From Sphacelaria rigidula (lineage: Eukaryota; Phaeophyceae; Sphacelariales): 23,095 bases of DNA. The stretch covers positions 1 through 23,095 of the forward strand of contig CAXNAA020000287.1 of the NCBI GenBank assembly GCA_964200075.2. Direction: 5' to 3'. Positions 1 to 8,282 of this stretch are shown here, piece after piece; the stretch's first letter is position 1; every line of letters begins with the position of its first letter. The position numbers and the translations under genes are program-made. A model generated the notes under the pieces. It was not told the DNA's origin, searched no databases, and saw only the letters and a program-made list of their open reading frames with translations.

Positions 1-30
1 GGGGGGGGGTGGGGGGGGGGGGGGGGGGGG
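1..30. repeat. Poly-G tract at the left edge
   Basis: The first 30 bases are G apart from a single T at position 10. It is a simple homopolymer run at the window edge. It may be genuine low-complexity sequence or an assembly-end artefact. The overlapping reading frame starting at position 9 is poly-Gly and is not credible as coding sequence. Confidence 0.9.
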
Positions 31-119
31 TAGACAGCACATCGTCCCACCGCCTATCACCCCACTCCACACACCACACACCACACAGCCACTTGCTGCG
101 AACAACACCGGTCTGCAAC

Positions 120-308
120 ATGAGCCGCCTTCAGACTTTCGGCTTTGTGAAAGGCGGCAGCGCAGAGTCTGCGGTCGACGTTTCTGCCGAACCGTCCGTA
201 TCTGTGTCTGCTGCGGTCGACGTTTCTGCCGAACCGTTTGTATCTGTGTCTGCTACGGCCGCTGCTGCTGCACCAGGGGCCGCCCCAAGAGTGGAGAGAG
301 CTTCGCGT
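120..308 (+). CDS. Possible first exon of an unidentified protein
   Basis: The ATG at 120 opens a 63-codon frame beginning MSRLQTFGFVKGG. It continues through two near-identical 14-residue repeats (AVDVSAEPSVSVSA type) and an Ala/Pro stretch, and ends at a good donor (CGT then GTGAGG at 309) in phase 0. The short basic/aromatic start followed by a disordered Ser/Ala linker recalls N-termini of some hAT-like or zinc-finger transposon proteins, but that is only a resemblance. No continuing exon was found within the next 2 kb, so this is either the 5' end of a gene with distant exons or an orphan fragment. The ATG was chosen because upstream sequence is poly-G and CA-rich. Confidence 0.35.
171..254. 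repeat. Two tandem 42-bp units
   Basis: Positions 171-212 and 213-254 are two near-identical 42-bp copies, each starting GCGGTCGACG. The length is a multiple of three, so the reading frame of the possible exon at 120-308 is kept. The product is a repeated 14-residue acidic/Ser-Val module. Copies differ at only one or two bases, which indicates a recent duplication. Confidence 0.9.
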
Positions 309-2518
309 GTGAGGGTAGACGTTCATATCCTAATCTCATCATATCCACTTTTTTCTACAAGCTTTGGAATGATGTTGCTTTGGCGTTCAGGTGTCTGGAG
401 AGTATACTTCGCTGTGTAGCCGACAGTGAAAAAAAATGGACCTATGCTGCCGACTTTTCCCTTGTTTGGTATGGAGAACAAAAAGAGCGAGCGCGCATTT
501 GCATCCATCATTTGTCGCCCAGTTTCGAGGTTTGGCGGTCTGTTATTGGATAATGCATGCGTTTGCAGTGCGCAGTGCGCAGAGCCGACGTAAATGCTCA
601 AATTCGATCGAAACATGACGGAAGAGTGGCTGCGGAATATACTTTGATACATCACAGACTTGAACAAAACACTATGATCATACATCACACCTGGCGTTAT
701 GACCAACTACCTTTTTTGCGACTTGCCTCTTGCACGACGAACCATTTTTGTCAAACCGAAGCATCACGCCGTTTGTTGTACCGCCACTTCTATTATGTCA
801 GATAACAAATCACAAATCACACACTGGTGCTGCTGTACCTCCATACAATCAGGCGTGCACCCACTCCGGGTTTGGTTGCCAGTGTCAGTGTAGTACCGTG
901 AGGTCTTGCGAGCTGTGTCCTCACCAAAACAGCCGTATCGTATCGTATCGAGTATCAGTATCGAGTATCGATACGCATCGGGTCATCTTTCGCGTATCGA
1001 AAAAAATATTGGTATCGACACCTTGAGGTCGATACGTTAAAAATATCGTACCGAACTTTTTTTCCCGTTCGATATTCAACACTGACTAATACTATGGCAC
1101 ATTCCACAACAAACCTGTGACTGACGTTGCTGCACGCCTGTACACAGGGTTTCAACAACAGGAAGATAAAAGCTGCTGCTCGTGTTGTGTTTGCGCCTCT
1201 TTTGTTACATCGTGTTCTTGTGCCCATATTTCAACACGCCTGACTCGGCAACCAAGCAGAGGATTTGGCTGCGGTTTGATGCGTGCGCTTCCTACACACC
1301 AGAACTAGTGCCTGATGGGGCGAATTTCCGGAACACGTGCCGCAGAGGCCGCAGCACTCTGTAAATCGCCAAAATGTACTTGAAGACACGTTTCCTTCAA
1401 CGTGTTAGGGCTTGTCGGGTCCGCTGTGGCGAAATGAGCAAATCCGCCCCATAGGTCACTAGGTCTAGTGTGTGTGCAGGGGGCTGTGAAGTGCCCCAGA
1501 CCGGCTTACTTCCCGTCTCGAGGACGAGGCTATGACAAAATTACAGCTGTCGCATACTGAACCTAGGTAACTTGGGATGGAGCGTGTGTCCTGTTCGGCA
1601 GAGGTTCGGGAGAGGTCCGACCAGTCCATGACGCCTTCATCATCCCTCCGCATTTATTTCTTTTGTTTTTTGACCACGGATTTCTTGTCGCTAGGGCCTC
1701 CATTCACGGGCATAGCAGTGCAAGGCAGAACCCTACGGCAGTATATTGCGGTACGGTGAAGTATAGCAACACCGTACAGACAGTACGGCGGCACTTCCAT
1801 AAGAACAAAGTCGCATTGCAATGATCATGCAACATGCCACCAAATAACGGTGGTCCAGGGCCTCATGACCTCTAACGGAATGGCAATGCAGCAAGGTGCA
1901 GCACTTTTTTTGCGTTGTAGACTACGAATCGTTCAGACCGTCTTCTTCCAGCTGAGGCTGGCAGGAGCGAGGAGCTGTACCCAAGGCAACGTCTTGTACG
2001 CGCCGAAAATTCGAATTTTACCCAACACAACCAAGCGAATGCTGATACCATGGGGTCGACAGGGAGGCCCTCGGCGATGCCAGGCGTTGCTACTTCGTGA
2101 CCGGTCCATTATGGCAAGAATGACAATTGGGATGGATCCCATTTTGCTTGTGAGGGTATATTAATTGTGAACTGGCTGTGACAGTGGGGGTGGTGGGGGT
2201 GGCGGGGGTGATTACTTCTCGTTCCGCTGTCAAGTTTAAAGAGGCACATGGGTTTTCAGAGTGAAGTGCTGCGAACAGGGCTCTGGCGCTGAAAGAGTTG
2301 ACTCTGATTTCTTTTCATAGGGGAACGTATACCGTTACCGGCTTTTCCCTTTCCACTCTGACTCTGAAATGCGAAAAAAATTCCGAAACTCTGTAGTGTC
2401 ATCTGTTGTCCAGGGTGTGAGGTGCTGTAGGTGGGGTGTGCGATTGTGGTTGGGTGGTGCTTGATTTTTTCCGCCGGAGGTTGGGCCGGAGATTACGGGA
2501 ATGCCCCTCATACCCCCA
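309..2518. other. Gene-poor, repeat-rich stretch
   Basis: No convincing gene is seen in these 2.2 kb. Open frames are short and lack recognisable motifs. One candidate is a small exon around 1259-1360, reading RIWLRFDACASYTPEL and on, between an AG at 1257-1258 and a GTAAAT at 1361; it has no recognised partner exons. A TATCG-rich array lies near 938-1080. A GTGGGGGTG-type G-rich minisatellite lies near 2186-2210. Confidence 0.5.
938..1080. repeat. Degenerate TATCG/GTATCGA array
   Basis: The pentamer TATCG and its extension GTATCGA recur many times here in both orientations (TATCG and CGATA). The densest part is 938-985. Spacing is irregular, so this is a degenerate simple-sequence array. 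Open frames crossing it are compositional artefacts. Confidence 0.7.
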
Positions 2519-2638
2519 ACAAACAGCCGATCATCGAAATTGAGGATGGAGCTTTTTGTTGAGGATAATCATCCGGAAATTGAAGTCTTCGCATCCACGC
2601 CAATTCTTCGAAATATGGCTCCATTCCTTCATCTGCTC

Positions 2639-2843
2639 GTAGCTTTTGCCAACTTCTACATGAAAAAAAAATGGATTCCAATGACCGAAATTTGGGGGTC
2701 CTAGGTGAGAAGAAAATGTTGGGAATTTAAGTGATCCGGTCGGATCACCTACATTCCCAACAATAGTTTTTTCGCCCGGAACCCCCAAAGTTCGGTCATC
2801 GGTATCCAAATTTTCATGGCATACAGTAGCTGTCAAAAGCCAC
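2639..2843. mobile_element. 205-bp fold-back MITE nested in the left arm of the 2-kb element
   Basis: The two halves are reverse complements along almost the whole length, centred on GATCCGGTCGGATC near 2750. The ends read GTAGCTTTTG at 2639 and, inverted, GTGGCTTTTG at 2843. Other paired blocks are ATGACCGAA, TTTGGGGGT and TTGGGAAT. The uninterrupted right arm of the host element reads CTGCTACAGG at the equivalent place, which is the empty site. Here the same site is CTGCTC, then the insert, then TACAGG. This implies a TA target duplication, with the left copy mutated to TC, as for Tc1/mariner-type (Stowaway-like) MITEs. Confidence 0.8.
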
Positions 2844-3647
2844 TACAGGCTGGTTCACGCTCATCACCCAAAATTGTGTCATCAGCAAATGCCTTTCGCA
2901 ATACCTACCCAACCGTCGCATACATGATATCATATTGACCTCCATGGACAGCTGAAAAGCGTGATATAGCCGGATTCGTGTGTAAGGCCATAGTGGTAGT
3001 GCTAAGGGCGAAAAGGTACATCGACCAATCAGCGCCCGTCAAATTGTTCCGAAATCGAAATTACGAATTGCAAGCCCAATTTTCACCCGATCTCCACATG
3101 CTTCAAATCGTAGTAACCGTCAACGGCTCGAGAATCTAACGAAAAAACATATTTCGATACGATTACCACGGGGGTCGAATTGTACCCGAAACCGTGATGT
3201 TTTGGTGATGTCCGGTGTTGGCGTCGTCTGATTTCCACTAATGATGCGCACGAAAGACCCAGGGAGTCCCGTGACGGTGTCCCCTATATCTGTTGTAGAA
3301 AAGCTCAGATCGCCCTCAAACTTGGCAGTTCCGTAGGTATTAATGCTCCAAATGGAAAAATCGTATTCTTCACGATAATTCATGGTTTCCCCGTTCTCTA
3401 CCGACTTCCGGGAGTCCCAGTATGAAGACCCCCGGGAGGCGGTACAGAATGCCTGAAAATAAAAAATAAAACGATGCGTCCCGGGATAGTCCACGGAACA
3501 CATGTACAAAGTTTGGTAGACACTCAAAAACCTCATACAGTTTTTCTTGCCTTGACGTAAAATTCACTCCAAAAGACGTTTCCATAATAAAACCAAGTTG
3601 TTAGGAGTTGCACGTTTCAAGCCCACGTCCTCCATAAACGCGGAAAC

Positions 3648-3800
3648 CTTCACGCCGTTATTAGGAGTTAGATCCTGAAACTTTGCACAAGTGTGCCATG
3701 TATCATTACGCAACTTTTCATGGACGATGTGTTTTTACTTCTTGAGTTTTTCACCGTTTTTCGGGGGTCCGACGGGATCCAAGTCGTTTTTCAAAGTAGT
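3648..3800 (+). repeat. Dispersed repeat, copy 1 (CACGCC...AGGAGTTAGA)
   Basis: The module starts CACGCCGTTATTAGGAGTT, continues GATCCTGAAACTTTGCACA and CATTACGCAACTTT, and runs into CACCGTTTTTCGGGGGTCC. Other copies lie at about 4046-4195 (+), 4140-4310 (-) and, more divergent, 5760-5805 (-). A partial unit (TTAGGAGTTGCACGTTTC) lies just upstream near 3600. It is probably a short interspersed or MITE-like module used within the 2-kb element. Confidence 0.65.
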
Positions 3801-4045
3801 CTCCATTTCGGGACCCTGAAAAACCGGGACTACGATTTTTTTTCTTTCATTCGTGATCGAGCTAGCGCCGCATAACCTAAGGAAGGGGCCCACAAAATGT
3901 CATCGCAAAACTCGATCAACTGATGCTTGAATTTCCTTGTTCACGTCGAAGAAAGCCCAAAAACGCCGTTTTCTTACTAAAATCAAGTAGTTTGCGGTGT
4001 CACCGCGGTGCGTCAAAGTTCATCGCACAAAAGCGAAAAACCTCA

Positions 4046-4310
4046 CGCCATTTTAAGGAGTTAGACCCTGAAATTTTGCACACCTATGCTATGGGTTATA
4101 GCGCGACCTTTGGAGGAACGAAGTGTTTTTAGATTTTTTTCTTTACCGTTGTACGGGAGTCCGATTGGATCGATGTTTCCCGGGAAAAACTGGGACCCCC
4201 GAAAAACGGCGAAAACGGTCAAGAAGTCGAGAAACCTCGACCTTCGAAAGTTGCGTAATGCTCTATAGAAGATCTGTGCAAAATTTCAGGATCTAACTCC
4301 TGGAAACGGC
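4046..4310. repeat. Inverted pair of the CACGCC...AGGAGTTAGA repeat
   Basis: The left arm (from 4046: CACGCCATTTTAAGGAGTT, GACCCTGAAATTTTGCACA) and the right arm (reverse complement from 4310: CACGCCGTTTCCAGGAGTT, GATCCTGAAATTTTGCACA) are inverted copies meeting near 4170. The whole stretch can fold back on itself. It lies directly inside the right terminal arm of the 2-kb element. No coding function is apparent. Confidence 0.65.
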
Positions 4311-4690
4311 GTGAGATTTTGCCGATGAGTGCTTTTTGGGTGAAATGCCTGAACCAGCCTGTAGCAGACGAAGGAATGAAAACATGTTTCGAGGAATTGG
4401 CGTGGATGCGAATATTTAAATTTTCCGAATCATCATCCTCAATGAAATGCTCCATCCTCAATTTCGATGATAGGCTGTTGACAGCAGATTGAGCAGGACG
4501 AACAGACGCAAATTGGCACATACACCAGCAATGTGCACGGGCTTTCAGTGGTGAGCTTGGCCTTCCCACAAACCCCAGCTTCCATCCGTGCATGTTTGCT
4601 GCTGCGCCTGAGGTGGACAAGGCCTACAAAAATATCAACCGCCCAGTCAACCACGTCAGCCCACTGTGATGCTTCTAGTCTGCAAATAAA

Positions 4691-4808
4691 CTACGCGGAA
4701 TCTGCTTTGACGTCCCGATGTCCTGCTAGGTCTTCCTCGTCTACGATATTGTCATCCTCCACGGGGCTGTCAGGTTTGGCCGCGGGTGCCGAAACGGTTG
4801 ACCTTCGG
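4691..4808 (-). CDS. Possible terminal exon with acidic C-terminus
   Basis: Read on the minus strand, an AG at 4810-4809 preceded by a pyrimidine run (ACTTTCT) opens 39 codons ending in TAG at 4693-4691. The peptide begins RRSTVSAPAAKPDSPVED and ends DEEDLAGHRDVKADSA. The sharply acidic, Ser/Pro-rich composition looks like a real protein C-terminus, and the splice phase would be 1 nt. I found no convincing upstream exon on the minus strand between 4809 and 5900, so this may be a relic. Product unknown. Confidence 0.3.
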
Positions 4809-5449
4809 CTAGAAAGTGAGGAATCTTGGAGCAAAAAGTGATAGTAAAACCAAGGAGAGAAATTACGTGGCTCATCAGATGTGGTCTTCTTTTTCCTGGC
4901 TCACTTTTGCTATGGAATTTGTGTCCATAATGAAAATCCTGACTGCCTACCCAATGGCCTTATGCAGATGGACAAGGAAATGTGGCACAGGTTCATCATG
5001 TGCACATGACACCCACTGAATGGTGAAATAGATGGGCACATCATGGATGCTTAAGCGGATAAAGTGTCTGAATCTCTAAGCTCACACACGATTTGTTGAT
5101 CACTGTACTATAGTACGATCACTCACAACTAGAGCTCGGAAATGGTACCAGTTATAACTGGCCATCATCATTACAATGATAATGATGGTGATGGTTATAT
5201 GAAAAAAATGGATGATGTTTTCAAACCACTATTTACTGTTACCGGCTTTATACGAGCTGGGCCAGCTTAAAAGCTGCTACAACTTGCTCACACCGCAGCT
5301 TCCCTAGTTATTTTCCCGAATGAACCCGATGTAAGCATATCACTGTGAAGCGTAGACCAACCTGGTGACACACGGCACCGCAGCTGAACGAAAAAAAATG
5401 AAAAAATATGCACTGCATAATGTGTAACCTCAACGACGGACGAAAAAAA
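4809..5449. other. Non-coding stretch with small palindromes
   Basis: No supportable gene. It holds a near-palindromic ATCATCATTA / TAATGATGGTGAT block at about 5160-5200 and a short palindrome GTACTATAGTAC near 5105. The phrase GTTACCGGCTTTAT near 5238 also occurs in similar form near 2334 and, twice, near 5850-5880, indicating an uncharacterised dispersed repeat. Confidence 0.45.
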
Positions 5450-5505
5450 AGGAGAATCTGTCGGGATTCGAACTTCTGGCCTCCATAGTCGGAGTCTCCC
5501 ATCTC
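5450..5505 (-). ncRNA. tRNA-like relic or tRNA-derived SINE fragment
   Basis: The minus strand contains AGTTCGAATCCCG, close to the tRNA B-box / T-loop consensus GGTTCGANTCC. Just 5' of it is an anticodon-arm-like hairpin, CTCC-GACTAT-GGAG. The 3' end ATTCTCC resembles an acceptor strand, and a T run follows. No matching 5' acceptor strand GGAGAAT is present upstream, and the T-stem does not pair properly. A functional tRNA is therefore unlikely; a decayed tRNA or tRNA-derived SINE head fits better. Confidence 0.4.
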
Positions 5506-5754
5506 TTGAATTATAGGGGTGCAGCAGCATCACGCAAAACGCACGGCCCAATCCGACGACTCTTGAGCTGAATTTAGGGAAGACCTTCTGCACCCAAGAA
5601 AATGATACACGACGTAAGCAGCTGCAGATTCTGCTCTTTTCCTGGACTTATGGCATCATCTTGTTTTTGCTGAAATTTCGGATCCCCATATCTTCTTTAT
5701 TTTTTATTCTTTCCTTTGCTGCTCATGTGATGTTCTGCAGGTCGATCGTGAAAA

Positions 5755-5808
5755 GCTGCTGTCAAAATTTCAGCGTCCAACTCCTAATATCACGCCGTGC
5801 GTCGTCTG
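5755..5808 (-). repeat. Dispersed repeat, divergent copy of the AGGAGTTAGA family
   Basis: On the minus strand this reads GGCGTGATATTAGGAGTTGG followed by ACGCTGAAATTTTGACA. It matches the repeat copies at 3648, 4046 and 4310 but lies outside the 2-kb element, so the family is dispersed and not private to that element. Confidence 0.5.
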
Positions 5809-5913
5809 AGCGAGATTCGCACTTACTCTTGGCTGGCCTAGCTCGTAAGCCGTTATCGGCTTTATAACCCGTTACCGGCTACGTACGCTACATATAGCCC
5901 TTGAAAATTGGCC

Positions 5914-5963
5914 GAAATTTTAGGCACTACGCCGATACATGGGGATAGATTTGTGTAGTGAAA
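5914..5963 (+). repeat. Left inverted terminal-type repeat
   Basis: It matches the inverted copy at 14494-14537, with paired blocks AATTTT, GGCAC, ATGGGGA, ATTTGT and AGTGAA. A related direct copy follows at 6004-6057. Confidence 0.65.
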
Positions 5964-5975
5964 TGGGGAATTCAA

Positions 5976-6072
5976 CCAATCAGAGGCCCTCCAGGAAGTA
6001 TACGGCGAAATTTAGCGCCAATGAAATGCGACCTTTATAGCGATTTATGTAGTGAACTATTCTTTTGATTGG
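5976..6072 (+). promoter_or_regulatory. Candidate promoter with two CCAAT boxes
   Basis: CCAAT occurs on the plus strand at 5976-5980 (AACCAATCAG) and as ATTGG, on the opposite strand, at 6068-6072 (TGATTGGCTC). A TATA-like TTTATAG lies between them near 6034. This is a reasonable position for a promoter of the gene whose first coding exon starts at 6446. A CCCAG at 6439-6443 directly before the ATG suggests a 5' UTR intron. No transcript evidence is available. Confidence 0.35.
6004..6057 (+). repeat. Subterminal direct copy of the left repeat
   Basis: GGCGAAATTTAGCGCC and, 30 bases on, GCGATTTATGTAGTGAA parallel the left terminal repeat 90 bp upstream (GCCGAAATTTTAGGCA and AGATTTGTGTAGTGAA). 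Such repeated motifs near a transposon end often serve as transposase-binding sites. That role is inferred here. Confidence 0.5.
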
Positions 6073-6445
6073 CTCACAGACTCAAGTCACCTCAAGGTGT
6101 ACGTACTACAGACAGTTCGTTGTGTCGCGCCGGGACGGACGGAGCACAGAGAAACGAAGCACCAAGCACCAAGCAGACAGCGAGTGGTACACTCCTGCCT
6201 CAAGGGTACAGGTGATGCTCGTGTATCGATATATGCCTGTCTTGGCGAGGGCGCTTACATCATGCCGTGGCGGCGAGCCCTGGCACACGCCAGCAACAGC
6301 GGTATGCATGCTTCCGCGTGTGATCAGTACCCTGGCGATGCAGTATACCTGCGTTGTGCTGTGGGTTGCTCCTTTCATCGGAGCACGGGATCTGGCCCAG
6401 CCGGTGGAACGATAATTACCGCTGTTTGTCTGTCTCTACCCAGCA

Positions 6446-6794
6446 ATGTTCGGTATCGCGCAAGCAGCGCCAACACCGGTCCCTTCCGTCACCGTGCCAA
6501 ACCCATACAACCCTCAAGGAGGAATAGCCCTTCCAGCACAACATCAAGCTGAACGTGCACGGCAGAGGTCGGAGGCTACAGGTACAACGAGGGAGGTCGG
6601 CAGGAAGCGAGGGCGTCCCGTAGGGAGCAAAAACAAGCCGACGGCGTTGAAGCCAGGCAGAAATGCAAGGACCGCCTCGGCCGAAGCAGCGGTCAAGGAG
6701 ACCCGAAAAATTACCACCATCTTCAGGAGAAATACCGAGTCTCGCGCGTCGACAGATAGCGCACCATCGCCGAGTGCTGGGAGATCATCCGCAG
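6446..6794 (+). CDS. Exon 1: AT-hook N-terminus
   Basis: The ATG at 6446 begins MFGIAQAAPTPVPSV. Around residues 52-64 is GRKRGRPVGSKNK, a classical AT-hook (core GRP flanked by Arg/Lys) that binds the minor groove of AT-rich DNA. The rest is Ser/Ala/Pro/Arg-rich and probably disordered. The frame is open to a stop at 6902, but splicing at 6794 (CAG|GTGCAA) to 6914 joins the next exon in frame and removes the stop. If that intron is wrong, the frame change here would be a fourth lesion. Confidence 0.65.
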
Positions 6795-6913
6795 GTGCAA
6801 GCCTACCATCGCCGAGTGGCCCAAACACTAGTGCCGGAGATCGTGATGGTGGGAGGAGTGATATTGGATCTGCGAGGATTGACAACGCACCACAACCAGC
6901 ATGACTTCGTCAG

Positions 6914-7108
6914 ACACCAGCACCAGCAGCGGCGGCGGCGGCCACTGCACCTCGAACGTGTCACCTCAGCGCCAATTCATCGAGGATATCAAGATCAAGA
7001 TAAAAGCATCCAGGAAGCACGAGAACGGGGGAGTCTCGCGGATGTCGGAGTATCCCTTTAATGGCGGATGGGCGTATCCTCCTGTTCCCTCAGTACAGAA
7101 AGGCGGAG
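6914..7108 (+). CDS. Exon 2: linker before the Cys-rich region
   Basis: It reads a Ser/Gly linker (DTSTSSGGGGHC) and then an ordered segment, including FIEDIKIKIKASRK and YPFNGGWAYPPVPSVQKGG. It ends at GGAG|GTGAGT, a strong donor. An alternative start is the ATG at 6901 in the same frame, which would give a protein without the AT-hook. Confidence 0.65.
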
Positions 7109-7282
7109 GTGAGTGGCTCTGTCGCGGACTGGTAAAAACTGTACAGTAGTAGAACTTGAAGGTGTCCTACTATCTGTAGCACATGGTGCAGATCGTTCAG
7201 AAAACGTATCACTTGGTGACGGGGTGGTATACCCCGTATGGATTATATTTTCCGTAACATACGGGACTCCTGACCGTTACAG

Positions 7283-7466
7283 GTCTACCATGCGTGGAGC
7301 CGTTCTACCCGAAGAAGGTGTTCACGTGGGTGCCTGAGTACATCTGGGATGAGATCGAGTATATCCCCTGTCCGCATTGTGGCGGGCATGGGCAGCCGGA
7401 TGGGTGAAATTGTGAACCACGCCGAGTCTTTTTGGAGGACGATATCTGCTACATGATCGGATTCAG
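7283..7466 (+). CDS. Exon 3: DUF6729-like zinc-binding segment, with in-frame TGA
   Basis: After TTACAG at 7282 the exon reads LPCVEPFYPKKVFTWVPEY, then IPCPHCGGHGQPDG, stop (TGA 7405-7407), then NCEPRRVFLEDDICYMIGF. The C-x2-C pair and the PRRVF...Y-x-I-G-F-R pattern are what I associate with DUF6729-type regions, where the stop position is normally Trp (as in GWN). The exon ends at TTCAG|GTGGGC in phase 2 and joins 8283 to give GFRYYCKRC, completing a second C-x2-C. Confidence 0.7.
7405..7407 (+). other. Premature TGA replacing an expected Trp codon
   Basis: It is in frame between PDG and NCEPRRVF, around codon 223. A TGG-to-TGA transition would create it. The frame on both sides is well preserved, so this is a point lesion and not an exon boundary: no usable splice sites flank it. 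Confidence 0.7.
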
Positions 7467-8282
7467 GTGGGCCTGCCTAAACTGCTGTTCATATACTTTC
7501 GAGTACAAAGCGCGACAGATGTTGAGAAACTCTTATTTGGAGCTTGGTTCGGCGTCTTCTTTCCCATTTCAGCAGAAATGCGTAAATCCGAATTCGTGAT
7601 GTTTAAAGAGATGCAAAACGCCAACTGCTTAATTTTGAAATTCTTATTTTGCACAGGCATAGGAGAAGGGGGCATCCGAGGTACCCCCTACTCTTATCCT
7701 CTGCCAAAAGAGACTGCAGGTACAGTACTGTGCCGTGCGCCAGCAGTAAGCAGTACGTGAGCCCGTTTTGTTCCGAAAGACAAATCGGAACAAAATACAG
7801 TACTGTATGAGTTTTGTACAGGTTGTCATTATCCATAGGGTGTCGCAGTAGAGATGAATGTTTGCCAGTTTAAGAGAGGTGGCAGCTTGTTTGGGGGCCT
7901 GATGTAGCCGTGGTGATTGTGAAGGCAATTTCTAATTATTTTGATCTGTAGTGCCTTCTTGTAGATTCTTCCCTGCCGACCCCCTGCCACTTTTAGATTT
8001 CTCGTTACTATTCTCCCCTTGAGTTCAGCACGAATGCTTACCCGTGCAGTCTTAAATTAAAAAAAACGAGCCTGAAATTCTTAACTACGAAATTTTCAAC
8101 GTATGTCGCCCTCTGTACATGGAGTACATCCATTGCTGCCGAAGAATATGTCACTGTTGGTCTCCGCATAAAAGTGCTGCATGTGAGGTGTTTTTTTTCG
8201 AACCGCGGTCGATATATTTTATCGAAGTACTTGCAGTTAAGTATCGCTCGTGCTTGGTGCTAAACTCGCGCTTTTGTAACAG
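7467..8282 (+). other. Long intron (816 bp)
   Basis: Donor CAG|GTGGGC at 7467 and acceptor CTTTTGTAACAG at 8282. It is the longest intron of the gene. Reading through the donor instead of splicing gives GFRWACLNC, which by chance or design keeps the same C-x2-C spacing as the spliced GFRYYCKRC. No independent gene is seen inside; frames there are short and motif-free. Confidence 0.65.

Larger units (their letters stand above)
2519..4483. mobile_element. About 2-kb non-autonomous element with long terminal inverted repeats
   Basis: The sequence from about 2519 to 2636 reappears as its reverse complement from about 4483 down to 4365, roughly 80% identical by eye. Shared blocks include ATCATCGAAATTGAGGATGG and CGCATCCACGCCAATTC. 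The left arm resumes at 2846 (CAGGCTGGTTCA) after an interrupting 205-bp insertion and matches the right arm near 4360. No transposase-like frame lies between the arms: the longest internal frame (minus strand, 3120-3536) has no recognisable motif. I therefore call it a non-autonomous DNA element or large MITE. The exact ends and target-site duplication could not be fixed. Confidence 0.75.

Noticed and set aside
3120-3585. Minus-strand 138- and 71-codon frames inside the 2-kb element as a transposase
   Set aside because: No catalytic or DNA-binding motif, overlapping frames of similar quality, and repeat-derived sequence.
5450-5505. A functional tRNA gene
   Set aside because: The T-stem does not pair correctly and there is no 5' acceptor strand complementary to ATTCTCC.
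6795-6913. Frameshift between the AT-hook frame and the following exon
   Set aside because: A 119-bp intron with donor CAG|GTGCAA and acceptor TTCGTCAG joins the two frames in exact phase, so no mutation is required.
7467-7581. Coding continuation reading WACLNCCSYTFEYK after the third exon
   Set aside because: The donor CAG|GTGGGC just before it joins 8283 in phase to give GFRYYCKRC, leading directly into the conserved TTFNAWD block. The read-through frame soon loses similarity and meets a stop.
7467-7760. Plus-strand frame containing FPISAEMRKSEFVMFKEMQ
   Set aside because: It briefly resembles the FPFVLT region, but it lies in another frame within the intron. The proper counterpart (FSFVLTKKAAI) is in exon 4.
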